This document shows positions 31,651-42,276 of a DNA stretch of 64,000 nucleotides, in pieces; within the stretch, counting starts at the first letter, position 1; the number at the start of each line of letters is the position of its first letter. This stretch comes from Fallopia convolvulus (Eukaryota > Streptophyta > Magnoliopsida > Caryophyllales > Polygonaceae). The stretch lies in assembly GCA_964016875.1 (NCBI GenBank), contig OZ024724.1, positions 25,705,962 to 25,769,961 on the forward strand. The letters are read 5' to 3'. A program made the translations under genes and the position numbers. The notes beneath the pieces are model-generated. The model saw only the letters and a program-made list of their open reading frames with translations, made no database searches and was not told where the DNA came from.

Positions 31651-32667
31651 TCAAAAATGGCCTCGACCCACCTCGGTACCGAGCCAAGAGGGTCGGTATC
31701 GAGGTCTCTGGGTTCGATCCTGGTTTCGGCAATCACAGATCAGTAACGAGCATGGGTGAGAACTTTGCGCGAGTGATTTCGAATCCCAAAATCCCAAAAT
31801 TTAGACAATTTCAAATAAGATTTCCACACATAAACACACCATCAATTACATGCAACCCCATACTTGCTCAAAACCCTATCTAATCATGCCATATATTTGC
31901 CAAAACTCATTGTGAAAATCATGCAAATCAAGAACACGATACTTCATGCTTTTCTAACATCAAAATTCGATCGAAATCGAGCATGAAGAATCAAAAATCA
32001 ATCAAGATCAATCATCAATCATAGAATCATGGAAGCGCGATGGCTATGTAGACATGCAATTCTAATTCACACAAGATCTAGATATGAAAAACTCCCCCAA
32101 ATTACCATGAATTGTCAATAAAAAAGTTTAGGGTTCTAGAAATCATATCGTAGCCTTTAGAAATTGAAGAATTAAAATCGGTTTGCAAGGGTAACGAGGG
32201 CTTGAGACTTTGGTAACGAACACAAGAGGTGTTGTTCGATATCGAGAGGGTGCGACTCGAGGGTGAAGGTGAGGATTGGGGTGGGTTTTGAGGCTTGAGA
32301 GTGTTTTTAAAGAGTTAGGCAAGAGGCGGCGTGAGAATACAGGCAAGGAAGATAGAATTTTAGGTTTTTAGAATACTTACTTGCCGGCGTGTCTCCGAGT
32401 CTGGGTGTGTCTCAGGTCGGTACCGACCCTCTCAGCTCGGTACCGAGCCTGGGCGACTCTGTTTCCAGTGCCTTATTGTGCCCGAATTTTGTGACATGTT
32501 AGCTCAAAAATATCCTATCCCACAAACTTTTGTACTACTAAAAACTCAAAAGAAAGCTAAGAAAAAGGACTATAAAAAGAAAAGAAAACTAAACTAAAAC
32601 TAAAACTGGGTTGCCTTCCGTAAGCGCTATTTTTAACGTCGTTAGCCTGATGTACTTACCTGGCTAA
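31651..32667 (-). other. Spacer between protease and Athila ORF
   Basis: Non-coding. On the minus strand it begins with a motif containing AGCGCTTACGGAAGGCAACC (32604-32625), which matches in position and sequence the motif near 62465-62491 in the other Athila element. It also holds TCGGTACCGA modules at 31672-31683 and 32416-32447. No trace of reverse transcriptase or integrase is seen. Confidence 0.6.
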
Positions 32668-34015
32668 TCAAGGTGGCTCCTTTTTAGCTTTGTCAGGGTC
32701 GTGGAAAACCCTGTACTTAGCGGTAAAGGCATTATGAATTCTTCTTACTAAATGCGGTCCCTCATCCTCTAACAAGATGCTCGGTATTCCTACACAAGGG
32801 TTAGTGAAGTCCGAAAACCAAGGAGGTTTCAATTCATCTATAGAATGAATAGTAGGGTATGGTGTAGGAATATGATATAAGAAATGATCATGACCGGTAA
32901 CAATAAATCTAGAGTTAGAATACTTACCTTGATCCGTCAGTGAGGGTGTTGGCATCGAGGCAGTTGGGGTCATTAACGACCAATCCGAAGTAAAGCTTCC
33001 CTCAATATTGTGCCAAAATTCATCTCCCTCGGCATAATGTTGTATAAAGGGATCATTACCTACCCAAGGGGGTCGGTAGCTGGCTTAATAGTGCTCTCAT
33101 AATCATTGTTGCTCAAACGGGAAACTACGAGTTTAGCAATGTCGAGCTCTAGCTGGGGCGTCTCGATCTTTGCGACTGCAGCCGTGTCATTGGCATCTTG
33201 ATTTAGGTTGAACTCGACTCTCTCCTCTCCTATGTCAAAAGTGAGGAGTTCTTTCCGAATGTCAACTCGTGCGCCTGTTGTAGCAAGGAAGGGTCTGCCT
33301 AAAATGATGGGTACTAGAGGCTCTTCAGGCATATCGAGGACAATGAAATCGTTTGGTATGAAGAATTTCCCCACTTGAATGGGAAAATCATCAACGACTC
33401 CAATAGCCTTTACACTAGATCCGTCAGCCATGTACAACCTCATATCCACGGGTTCGAGAGGTCCCATGTTAGCTTTTGACCAGATTGATAAGGGGAGTAA
33501 ACTGGCACTGGCTCCCAAATCGCATAGTGCTTTGAATCGGTGGTCGCCAATCCCGATAGTGATAGCAAATCTCTCAGGGTCACCAAGTTTTTCTGGAAGG
33601 GTTATGGATTGGACCTCATCTGTCTGCTCTGTTATTGACCTTTTCCTACTAAGAATGTCTTTCAAGAATTTGGTGTAAGCCGGCATTTCGCTTAGGGCCT
33701 CATCGAATTGTATAGAAATATTTAAGCCTTGGAGAATCTAGACGAAACGCATAAACTTGCCTTCTGTTGAGTCCTTAGACTTCTTAGTAGGGAAGGGGAG
33801 AGATTTCACCATTCTAGGATATGGGTGAAGGGGCAAAGCCTTGTTCGTATTGCCCATATCCCAGATATGGATATGGGTTTGGGGAAATGGCGCTCGGTCT
33901 GTACCCTTGGAATGGGTAGGGATTTTGCGAGTCGGCATACGTCCACCCAAGAGGGATTCCGATCTTGACAACCTGGCTGAGGTGCCCCATTCATCCACTC
34001 CGAGGTTTCAGGCAT
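32668..34015 (-). pseudogene. Athila-type gag C-terminus and aspartic protease
   Basis: The minus-strand reading passes from LPFPTKKSKDSTEGKFMRFV through a TAG (33738-33740) into LQGLNISIQFDEALSEMPAY, FAITIGIGDHRFKALCDLGA, SASLLPLSIWSKANMG and VPIILGRPFLATTGARVDIR. CDLGA holds the protease Asp, with Leu where Ser or Thr is usual in other families. A frame change near 33055 leads into the last part (GNDPFIQHYAEGDEFW and ILLEDEGPHLVRRIHNAF), ending at 32668. The N-terminal capsid and zinc knuckle are missing because the element is truncated at about 34079. Confidence 0.8.
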
Positions 34016-34135
34016 ATTATTGGGGTGTTGAGGGAAAAAGTTGTTCTAACAGGCCATTTGAGAGATTTTGAAATCTAAGGCTTGCTCAAGTCGGGAAACT
34101 GCTTAGGATGAAGAGGTTCTCACAGACGACACCGG

Positions 34136-34747
34136 TGATGAAACCCAAAATAATACGCACTCTGAACGAGATTTCATTAAATACTAAATCTCGGGATTTC
34201 ATACAACCAAACGGTTTTCGTAAGATTTTATCTCCTCCTCACCTTTTAGTTGATTGTTTTTGTACTCTTTACAAATAAAGCTTTTTGGACTTTATACCGT
34301 AAATAACGCGATCTCACTCGGAGATTAAATACGTCGAAGTTTGACAAGCAAGATAGTTCTTGATTCATAGATGTTTTTCAACCCCTTGCAACCTTCGAGG
34401 TCTTCTTCTATTTATAGACGCTTGAGGACCATGGTTCTTGTCAACTTCCGATGTGGGACGCTTGAGTTTTGGGCATTCGATTGGTCAAGACATAGGTGGT
34501 GGCTCATTGAGAGTTAGGTGGCTTTTAATTGGTTAAGTGGGGCGGGAATGTCATCTTTTGAGTATGTGATGTTAGGACCTCGTTATTTCTTATAGGCGAG
34601 TTGCTTGACAACCCTACTTAGTGAGTTTCCTGAGGTTTGAAGGGTTGTGGAAAAGAATGTTGGGACAAGACTTCGGGGACCTCGTCTGTTTCTTTTACCT
34701 TGTGTTCCGTGTCCACTGTTCACACAACGCTATTTTGCGCATCATCA
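34136..34747 (-). mobile_element. Possible orphan LTR, minus orientation
   Basis: The segment starts TGATGAAACCC and ends GCGCATCATCA on the plus strand, with inverted TGATG/CATCA ends as in many LTRs. It holds a minus-strand TATA box (CTATAAATAG, 34408-34417) about 340 bp from the right end, a plausible U3 length. Flanking 5-mers (ACCGG and ATATG) do not match, so it is not a clean solo LTR. On the minus strand it is followed by CCGGTGTCGTCTGTGAGAAC, possibly leader sequence of a lost element. Confidence 0.45.
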
Positions 34748-34985
34748 ATATGATTTCTAGTTTAAATGAAAGCTAAGACCAAAGAAAAATGGAGAAAATC
34801 ATTAAAACCAACATTCATTGAAAAATAATTATTTATTGTATTTAATTTATCAATTCTCTTGAGTCAATTGGTAAAAAAAAGAGAGAATATGAGTTATTGA
34901 GATCAAGTTTCAATCAAGGAGGCAAGGTTGTTGCCATGTTGAAGGTATTGCGCGGGATCTTCGTGTTTGGAGAGAGTTCGGTGGA

Positions 34986-37295
34986 CCAGAAGTCTTGGTC
35001 AAGGAGGCTCTCAAAGAGGGTGGTGGGATCTCAAAGAACCTGGTGAAGGAGAAGGCTAGTTTGGAAGAGCGAAACCGAAGACAATGTATGAGGAGGGTTA
35101 GTGATGGGCACTTCTCTACTGCTATTAGGGTATGTGCTGATGTAGTGGTGATTTCTGCTACTAAGGAAGTTGTTTTAAGCAGGATTAGATGTTTCCCTAA
35201 AGGTACGTCTTGTGGACGTGATGGTTATCGGGCTCAAAATTTTGTTGATGCGCTTGGGAAGGTTTCCGTTGCAGTTGTTGATGATTTAGCCACCTCTATT
35301 ACTGATGTGGTTAATCTTTTACTTGCTGGTAAATGCTCTGCTGCTTTGGGTGAGTTTATTGCTAGTGCCCCACTTACGCCTTTACTCAAACTTGGGGGTG
35401 GGGTTCGGCCCATTGTTGTTGCGGTATGTAGGAGACTTGTCTCTAAGGTTGCAGTTGTCACGACTGGTAAGGAGGTTCGTAAGTATTTGGAGGATTTTCA
35501 GTTCGAGGTAGGTGTGCCTAATGGCAGTGAGGCTATTCTTCATGCTGTCAAAAGGTTTTGGTTGATTTTAGTAATGCCTTTATCCTTTTTGACCGAAGTA
35601 CAATGGTTAGAGAGGCCCGACATCGTTGTCCTTCACTATCTCCTTAGGTTGAATTATGTTATGCGCGTCCGGCGAGGCTGTACTATGATGACTCTATTTT
35701 TCTATCTTCTCAAGGGGTTCAACAAGGTGACACTCTAGGGCCTTTTCTTTTTGCACTTACCTTACATCCTCTTGTCCATCTGATCAACGATAAGTACAAC
35801 TTGGATTTCATGGCTTGGTACTTTGATGACGACACCATTATTGGAGACACTACTTTGGTGTCGGACGCCTTGCATTTGATTACTACTGAAGGACCGGCAT
35901 TGGGGTTGCATCTGAATGTTGAGAAATCTGAAATATTTTGGCCGAACCCAAATCCGAGGAGCTACGACCATGTGCTTTTCCCTCCTAGTATATCTCACCC
36001 GGTGGATGGAGTCAAGCTTCTTGGTGGACTTGTCAGCCTAGACACTGATTTTTGCAGCCGCTTGATCGGAGACAAGATTTCCAAAATTATTAGTTTGATC
36101 GAGGTTGTTGCTAGACTTAATGACCCCCATTCGGGGCTTCTTCTTCTCTATAGTTGTGTGGGTGTATGCCGATTGTACTTTTCTCTTCAGACTTAACCGC
36201 CACAAATGCTCGGGTCGGCTCCTCTCACCTTCGACAATGCCTTAAGGAAGGTTCTTAAGGATATCATTGTGGTTGGGGGTGCTGGTTTTGGTGATTGGCA
36301 ATGGCGTTGTGCCACCCTACCCTTTCGGCTTGGTGGTTTCAAGGTGTATACTACTCATGATACTTCTATCTATGCTTTTTTTTGCTTCGCGATTGTAGTC
36401 TCTTGAGCTCCAGAACAGATTGCTTCATCATTGTAATACCTTGGATATAGGGCCTTCTTGTGATTTAGCCTTGAACAGCTTTCGGGATTCGTGCAACTTC
36501 GATCCTCTTGTTCTCCGACGTGATGTACCAGCCTACCCCCCCTCCCTTTATGAAAAAATTGGCCACATTGTACTTTGATACAATAGAGAAGAATTTGTTG
36601 AGTCTGTACAACCCGAGTGATAGGGAAAAGGCTATGCTCATTAGCAACAGATCATCACACTATTTGGACTTCTTGAGAACCCTCCCAATTGAAGGGTTAG
36701 GACAGACGATGCACCCTAACCAATTCCGATGTGTTTTTTTGCTATAACCTTGTTATTCCTATATATCTTGTTGGTTTTACTTGCCCTTGTTGCTCTTCTA
36801 TAATCATAGATTGTTTTGGCGATCATGTTGTCCACTGTGGGAATGACATTGGTGTTAAGTTTCGTCATAACCTAGTCTGGGACGTGTTGGGTGATATTTG
36901 TACTCAGGTTGGTGTAGTTGTGCAAAAGGAGGTACCTCTTTGATTTTTTTCTAAGGAAGGTAGAGATCTTTGACCTGCAGATCTTCTGGTTTACTCTTGG
37001 GATAGAGGGAGGAACGTCTGCTTAAATGTCATATGTGTCTCTTATTTCGCGGGGGCTAGGGTTGATGATTTTGTTCATGGGGCTGTTGTTTCTAATGTTG
37101 TTATCCAGAAGAAGGGATGAATTCAAGTGCACAGACAACGAGTATGGTTTTATTGCTTTTGCCTTCTCTACTTTTGGAGAGTTAGGGAGCGATGTCCTTG
37201 GTTTTTGTCTTGGGTCACACGGGCTGCTCGTAGTAACACGGCTAATGCTAATATTTGTTCCTTTATTTTTCAGCGCTTGTGCTTTGCTCAGTTAG
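34986..37295 (+). pseudogene. Decayed reverse transcriptase of an unusual plant family
   Basis: Several frames in sequence read as one protein. 34995-35738 has SRIRCFPKGTSCGRDGYRAQ (template-binding region, with GRDG where LINEs have GPDG), SAPLTPLLKLGGGVRPIVV and EVGVPNGSEAILHAVK. Next comes NKVTL/QQGDTLGPFLFALTL across a frame change. 35801-36196 has the catalytic WYFDDDTIIGDT, NVEKSEIFWPNPNP and GVKLLGGLVS. 36206-36943 has FGDWQWRCATLPFRLGGFKV, IEGLGQTMHPNQFR and a Cys/His cluster, CPCC...CFGDHVVHC. The YxDD box is YFDD. It resembles a group of plant proteins annotated only as reverse-transcriptase-domain proteins, distinct from the LINEs in this window. There are at least five frame changes and stops, so it is dead. 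Confidence 0.75.
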
Positions 37296-37325
37296 TTGTT
37301 AAGCTCTCATCCAACTTTATGTAAT

Positions 37326-38081
37326 TTTTTATTATAAAAATATAATATTGAATAATGAAAAAATAAGAATTTTATAAAACAAATCTAAATTTAGTTTGAA
37401 TAAATTGAAAATAGCACATAAAAATCTAAAATGATAAATTTAATTGAATCTATAGTTGTTGAACAAGTACTGCGGTATTATTACAAGATGAAATTGTTCA
37501 ATACACCCTTAATGGCATTAGCTTTATTCACACTCGTCTTTTTTGTTAATTTCTGAAAAGCTTGTTATGTACAATTTCGTTGTTGATTTCTGAAAAGCAT
37601 GTTTATGTACAACTTTCGATTTTGTTATCTACAGCGTAACTTTCAGAAGGTGATGAACGCTAAATTGTTGGGAAATAAAAGGAAAAAATAGCTATAATTG
37701 AGATAAGTGGACCCTAAGGCCCATAAATAGGGTCTTTGGCTCACAAATCTAAATTTAAGAGAATTGGTTTTAATTATCCACTGGGTCATGGCCCGGTTAT
37801 TGAACAGGTCGTTGAAGCGCCCAATAATTTTTTTCGAGCGCAACTGTCGGTCACCTCAACCGATGTGTCGGTGCCTCGAAAACGTAAAATCTATAAGTTT
37901 GCGTCAGTCGAGGTGACCGACAGCCTTGTCGATCGTCTCGACCAATGTCCCATCCGTTGGAATTATTTTCCAAAGGGTGGATTTTTTTCGTCTATATAAA
38001 CCCACCTATGCCTCCATTTCGATCAGAACCAATTCGATCTCAAAATTCTTTCAAAAAATTCCCTCGTAAATAAATCTCAAA
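37326..38081. other. AT-rich spacer and likely 5' region of the second MULE
   Basis: Contains a diverged tandem repeat at about 37543-37617 (two copies of GTTRATTTCTGAAAAGC and the following bases). It also has a perfect 14-bp inverted repeat at 37844-37857 and 37910-37923. Long Mutator terminal inverted repeats could not be matched to the 3' side. Confidence 0.45.
37844..37923. repeat. Perfect 14-bp inverted repeat with a 52-base loop
   Basis: CTGTCGGTCACCTC (37844-37857) and GAGGTGACCGACAG (37910-37923) are exact reverse complements. The flanking GTCGGTGCC also pairs weakly inside. It lies 160 bases upstream of the MULE start codon. Confidence 0.85.
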
Positions 38082-40288
38082 TATGGATTCGGATCAGTTC
38101 TTTTCCAGATTTAATGCAAGTAATTTTTAATATTAGATTTGAATTTATAGTTTTTTATGTTAAATTTGATGCAATACGATATCGTTTTCTAAATATTTCG
38201 TAATTGGAGGGAGGAGAAAAATCACTCGCTCTATTTGATTTCAATGAGGAGTACGTCAATGACGAAGATGGAGAAGACGAGATTCTAAATGAGCACAATC
38301 ATGGTGTCGTTTATAATTTAGAAGATGAACTGGTATGTAAATGTCATTTTATTCAAGTTTAGAAATTAAGATTAAAAAAATTCTAATTAGTTTTTTTTAT
38401 TATACTTGGGAGTTCTATTTCTAGATTTTTCTAGCTATTTCGCAAATAATTGTGAGTGGTTGGAACAAGAAAATATGAAAGAGTGGGACCATAATATAGC
38501 GAGGGGGTTAAACATCGTACTCACCACAAAAAACTCATGGACGGAAAAGATAATTTTGGGATGCGTCTTAGGCGGTGAGTACAAACCGGGAAAGAAGGAC
38601 AAATCACATAAAATGGTGAAGAATTTAGAGGCAAGTGGTGAACTTGGTTCTGGTTCTCATTGTAGAAAGATCGGGTCTCCATTCGAGTTGATTGGTTGGA
38701 GGGACAAAAAGACCAAGAAGTGGCACTTAACGTGGAATGCGGTCACCACAATCATGACCTTGTCACTAGTCTGGAGGGTTATCCGTTTACGAGCCGAAGG
38801 AATGAGGAGCAAAGGAAGGACGCAAGACAACGGCTTTGGCGGATATAGACCTGAGGAAATCCATGACATTCCTAAGGGATAAGTATTCGGAAATGACCGC
38901 ATCAATGAAGCAATATGATTTTCGATATGAAGTGTTTAAAAATGAGATGAACTCGATGGTGGTAAGCCAATTTGCGCTTCTTTCTTAGAGTCTAATCAGT
39001 ACTATGTCGACTATCGAACCGAGAAGGGTAGCAAAAAGGTACTAGACCTTTTATTTGCCCATCCCAAGTCGATACAATTGTTGAAGTTGTTTCCTTATGT
39101 CGTTGTGAAGGACTCGACATACAAAACAAACATGTAAGTCTTTATTTACTATGTTGTAGTTACTAGATTCAGGTACACGTACGTAATCTCATTGAATTGA
39201 CATTATAGATACAACATTCCTTTGTGGGAAATTGTTGGATTTACCTACACCGGGAAAACTTTTTGTATTTTTTCTGCGTTTATGACAAGTGAGATCCAAG
39301 ACCACTACGAATTGTTATTAATCCAATTACGAGAGGTGTATAAGTTGGTTGGTAGACAGCTAGAAACTATAGTGACCTATCAGGATGTTGCTGAGGTGAA
39401 TGTTGTTGTGACATGTTTCCCAAACATGTTTTGTTGGGTGCACATCCAAAGCAACTATAGAGCATTTGTGTTGGGACATAGTTTCTCAAAGAAAACGGCG
39501 GACTTTTTTGCAAACAAAATGTGGGAGTTATTTTGATCGACGACCGTGGGGGAGTACGAGGCGCGACTCCAAATTTTGAGATCAACTGTCATGCCAATCT
39601 TGTTTCCATATACTCCAAAACACATGGCTCTCACTTGGCACGATCGGATTGTGAGGGCATTCACGACCACTGCTTTAACCTTTTTACAAGGACAACAAAT
39701 AGGTAAAATTAGTTATTTTTGCATTTAATTCCAGTTTCAAAATTTGGGTTTTAATTTCAAAATATTTGTAGGGTCGAGTCGCATCACTCCACACTGAAAG
39801 ATTACTTTAAAATGCCTGTTGGAGAGTTCACCACTATATTGAGGAAGATACATAACACAATCAGAATTCAGATTATCAACATACGCAGGCAGATGGAGAG
39901 GGATCGTATAACTATTCCATTGGACATCCATCACACGACCAAACTGCTTTGAACAATATTCTCTCTCCTCCCAATAAAGGTATCTCAATAGCTGTATTAA
40001 ACATTTGTTCAAGCACGTCATGGCCCTTATAAACCCAAAGAGTGGATATCGTTCGATATGAGACGATCAGTGGCAGACACCTGTCCGTGGGCTCTCGTGT
40101 CCTCACCAAGTCCAGTAGTGCATCAACCAATGTAATCCTATTGAGGTTTCAATGATCCATCCTTTTTGGAAGATTTTGGTATGGGAAGACTATCCGACGA
40201 CCAACCTAGAGGAAGATTGCAAAGAAGATGATGATTTTGCATGGGAGAAGATGGTAGCAGACTACCATGAAGGGAAGATGGCCAAATA
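38082..40288 (+). pseudogene. MULE transposase, frameshifted
   Basis: The reading starts at the ATG near 38082 (MDSDQFFSRFNA). An acidic exon follows (NEEYVNDEDGEDEILNEHNH), then the DNA-binding region in 38422-38760: NMKEWDHNIARGLNIVLTTK, CRKIGSPFELIGWRD and, after a frame change, VECGHHNHDLVTSLEGYPFT. The catalytic region is next: LLFAHPKSIQLLKLFPYVVV with KDSTYKTNM (first Asp), IVGFTYTGKTFCIFSAF, DVAEVNVVVTCFPNMFCWVH. The family's NRVESHHSTLKDYF follows near 39775 and an acidic end near 40240. The SWIM region after it is not clear. The layout is that of Mutator-like transposases whose DNA-binding part resembles FAR1/FHY3. Several stops and frame changes make it a pseudogene. Confidence 0.82.
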
Positions 40289-40289
40289 A

Positions 40290-41049
40290 GTGCAATGTCA
40301 AGTGATTTGTAATTATGTTGAGGTCAATGATACCAGCAGATTAGAGGATCCTGATTGTAGGAAGAAGAAGGGTAGACATAGGAAGAAATCAAAGGTCTAC
40401 CCAAGAGGTTTGACTAGGTTGGAGCATCTACAACAACCTCCCCAACACAAAAGGGCTAGGAAAGGCGCTCGTTCCATGCCTGTACAAGCATTTACCTCGA
40501 TACAGGAAGATGACGAACCAGAGGAAGATGAATCCTTAGAGGAACATATTGTGCCTCCCACGTCGGGAATAGGGTTTATTCCACCCTTGATTCCTCCTCT
40601 CATTAGCCACTTTGGAGGATTAAATCTCATATCTCATATACCCCACTTCATGTAGGCATTCATCATTGAGGAATATGATGCTCCAGGAGACAATCATTGT
40701 GGGTATAGGGCGCTCACTTCTTAAATGAGATGGAATGCGACAAATGGATGGTGCGATTTCGACATGAGCTTGTCCATGACCCGAGGACACACAATAAGAT
40801 ATATTCAGCGATGGAAGTCGAAAGTGTTACTCAGCTTGATTAGTTGATCCGTAACATCTACTCGTTGTACCCATATTGTCCACCGGAGCATGGGATGAAG
40901 ACACATCCGATGGGCATTGCATTCACTACTAGATTCCAGTATGGACTGGTCATATTGTTTGAGCGTAGTTTACACAGGTTTTTCTTGATCATACAACATG
41001 GGCCGTTCATAGCTGTCGTTAGGACAAGGTTGCATGTATTGCTTTCCTA
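40290..41049 (+). pseudogene. OTU-type cysteine protease region downstream of the MULE transposase
   Basis: The frame at 40290-40655 has a basic linker (CRKKKGRHRKKSK), an acidic run (EEDESLEEHIV) and FGGLNLISHIPHFM. After a stop it continues EEYDAPGDNHCGYRAL, whose GDNHCGYRAL matches the Asp/Cys catalytic box of OTU deubiquitinases. Further pieces follow in other frames: SVTQLDxLIRNIYSLYPYCP and HPMGIAFTTRFQYGLVILFE, the latter like the segment before the OTU His. Some plant MULEs carry C-terminal OTU domains, so this is probably the C-terminus of the same transposon gene. It is broken by at least two stops. Confidence 0.65.
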
Positions 41050-41172
41050 AGGAACCACTACGTTCCGGTAAACCACATTGCCATTATATTTTGTTATTGC
41101 AGTTTATTTATTACACCTATAATTTCCTAATATAATTACGATTTTTCTAACCAATGCCCATAGGGCATAGGT

Positions 41173-41376
41173 TAAGAGACTAAAAATGGTAATAATGTTT
41201 TGAAATTGTATTTATTTATATTTAATTATTTTTAATAGGGTTTATTAATTCTATTAGGGTTTTAGTTCCCAGAATTAGTATTCTTATCCTATGCTGGCAT
41301 AAGATAGAAAAACTGATATAGTTATTATTATAGGTTACGTTACACAATGGCTAAGAGACTAAAAATGGTAATAATG
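41173..41376. repeat. 25-bp direct repeat pair
   Basis: A 25-base sequence beginning TAAGAGACTAAAAATGGTAA occurs at 41173-41197 and 41352-41376, exactly repeated, with 154 bases between. Its origin is unknown; it could be the footprint of an old insertion or a small duplication. Confidence 0.8.
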
Positions 41377-41577
41377 CGACCCTGCCCTGGCTCGTACCTG
41401 GTCCCGACATTTCGAGACGGCCTAAACCATGGAGACCCCTTGACATAGGATTTAGTCTCTATTAAGTGTTTATTATATTATTTATATTTTCGTCATTTAT
41501 TTCTGTCTTTATTATTTTGGGTGTGTGCTTTCTCATACTTAAGAGACCGGCTCAGTAAGATATAATAAGGATCATTA

Positions 41578-42273
41578 GAGCACTTTTATCAATTACTTTT
41601 GAGATGCTAGATGCTCTTTTAAATATTATAATAATGTAGGAAAGGGAAAATGCAAAAAGGATCGATGCTAGAAAAGGAGTAAAAGAGCACCGTGCTCTTT
41701 TGCACATTTGCTGTATTTTTTTTAAATTTTTTGGAATCTTGCAATTTGATTGGGCGCTGGACTGCATCATGCTGGCCAGTGGGCCTTGCGCGACGCGTGG
41801 TGTTTTTATTGTATAAAAAATAAATTTTAGGGCCTTGTAAACTTAAAAAAAAAAAATTACCATAAGTCTAATTTTTTTCTCTACATTTAAACATCCATTT
41901 TGACTATATTTGAGATATTTTTTTAACAAAAAAATGTGTATTTTGGATATCTTTAGCTTCAAAAATACTTAAATCTTGCTATGTTATGGTAATTTGGGTA
42001 TTTTTAATCATTCATTTTATGAATCATCAAATTAATTGATATTTTACATTTATAAATATACATGAATAAGTATTTTGGTAATTGATCTATATTTATAATT
42101 TCAAATAAAATGAAGGGACATATTTGTAAATTGATTGATATGAAAAAGTAACTTTTTGATATGCTAGTTTTTGGATTGATAAAATGGTAGAATGTGTATG
42201 AGATGCTAGAATGATGTGGCGGAGAGAGAAAGGGGAATAATAGTGAAAAGAACATCCATTGATAAACTTGCTC
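41578..42273. mobile_element. Non-autonomous TIR element with TTA duplication (Harbinger-like)
   Basis: The left end GAGCACTTTTATCAATTAC and the inverted right end GAGCAAGTTTATCAATGGA match at 14 of the first 16 bases. Both are flanked by TTA (41575-41577 and 42274-42276). A TTA/TAA 3-bp duplication and G-starting TIRs fit PIF/Harbinger derivatives. No transposase is encoded. At 696 bp it is large for a MITE. Confidence 0.65.
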
Positions 42274-42276
42274 TTA

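Larger units (their letters stand above)
29040..34079 (-). mobile_element. Athila-type Gypsy remnant, truncated, without RT or integrase
   Basis: On the minus strand the order is: end of gag and protease (34015-32668), a 1-kb spacer, an Athila-type ORF (31650-30220), and a 3' non-coding tail to about 29040. Neither LTR is present, and the gag start is missing. No reverse transcriptase, RNase H or integrase lies between protease and ORF. Palindromic TCGGTACCGA modules occur at 29072, 30440-30504, 31672-31683 and 32416-32447. The element parallels the one at 57898. Confidence 0.78.

Noticed and set aside
29072..32447. Possible CRISPR-like array of palindromic repeats
   Set aside because: Modules are short, unevenly spaced and lie in a eukaryotic retrotransposon.
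34136..34747. 5' LTR of the adjacent Athila-type remnant
   Set aside because: The remnant lacks the start of gag and the usual Athila primer-binding sequence next to this block, so they are more likely separate elements.
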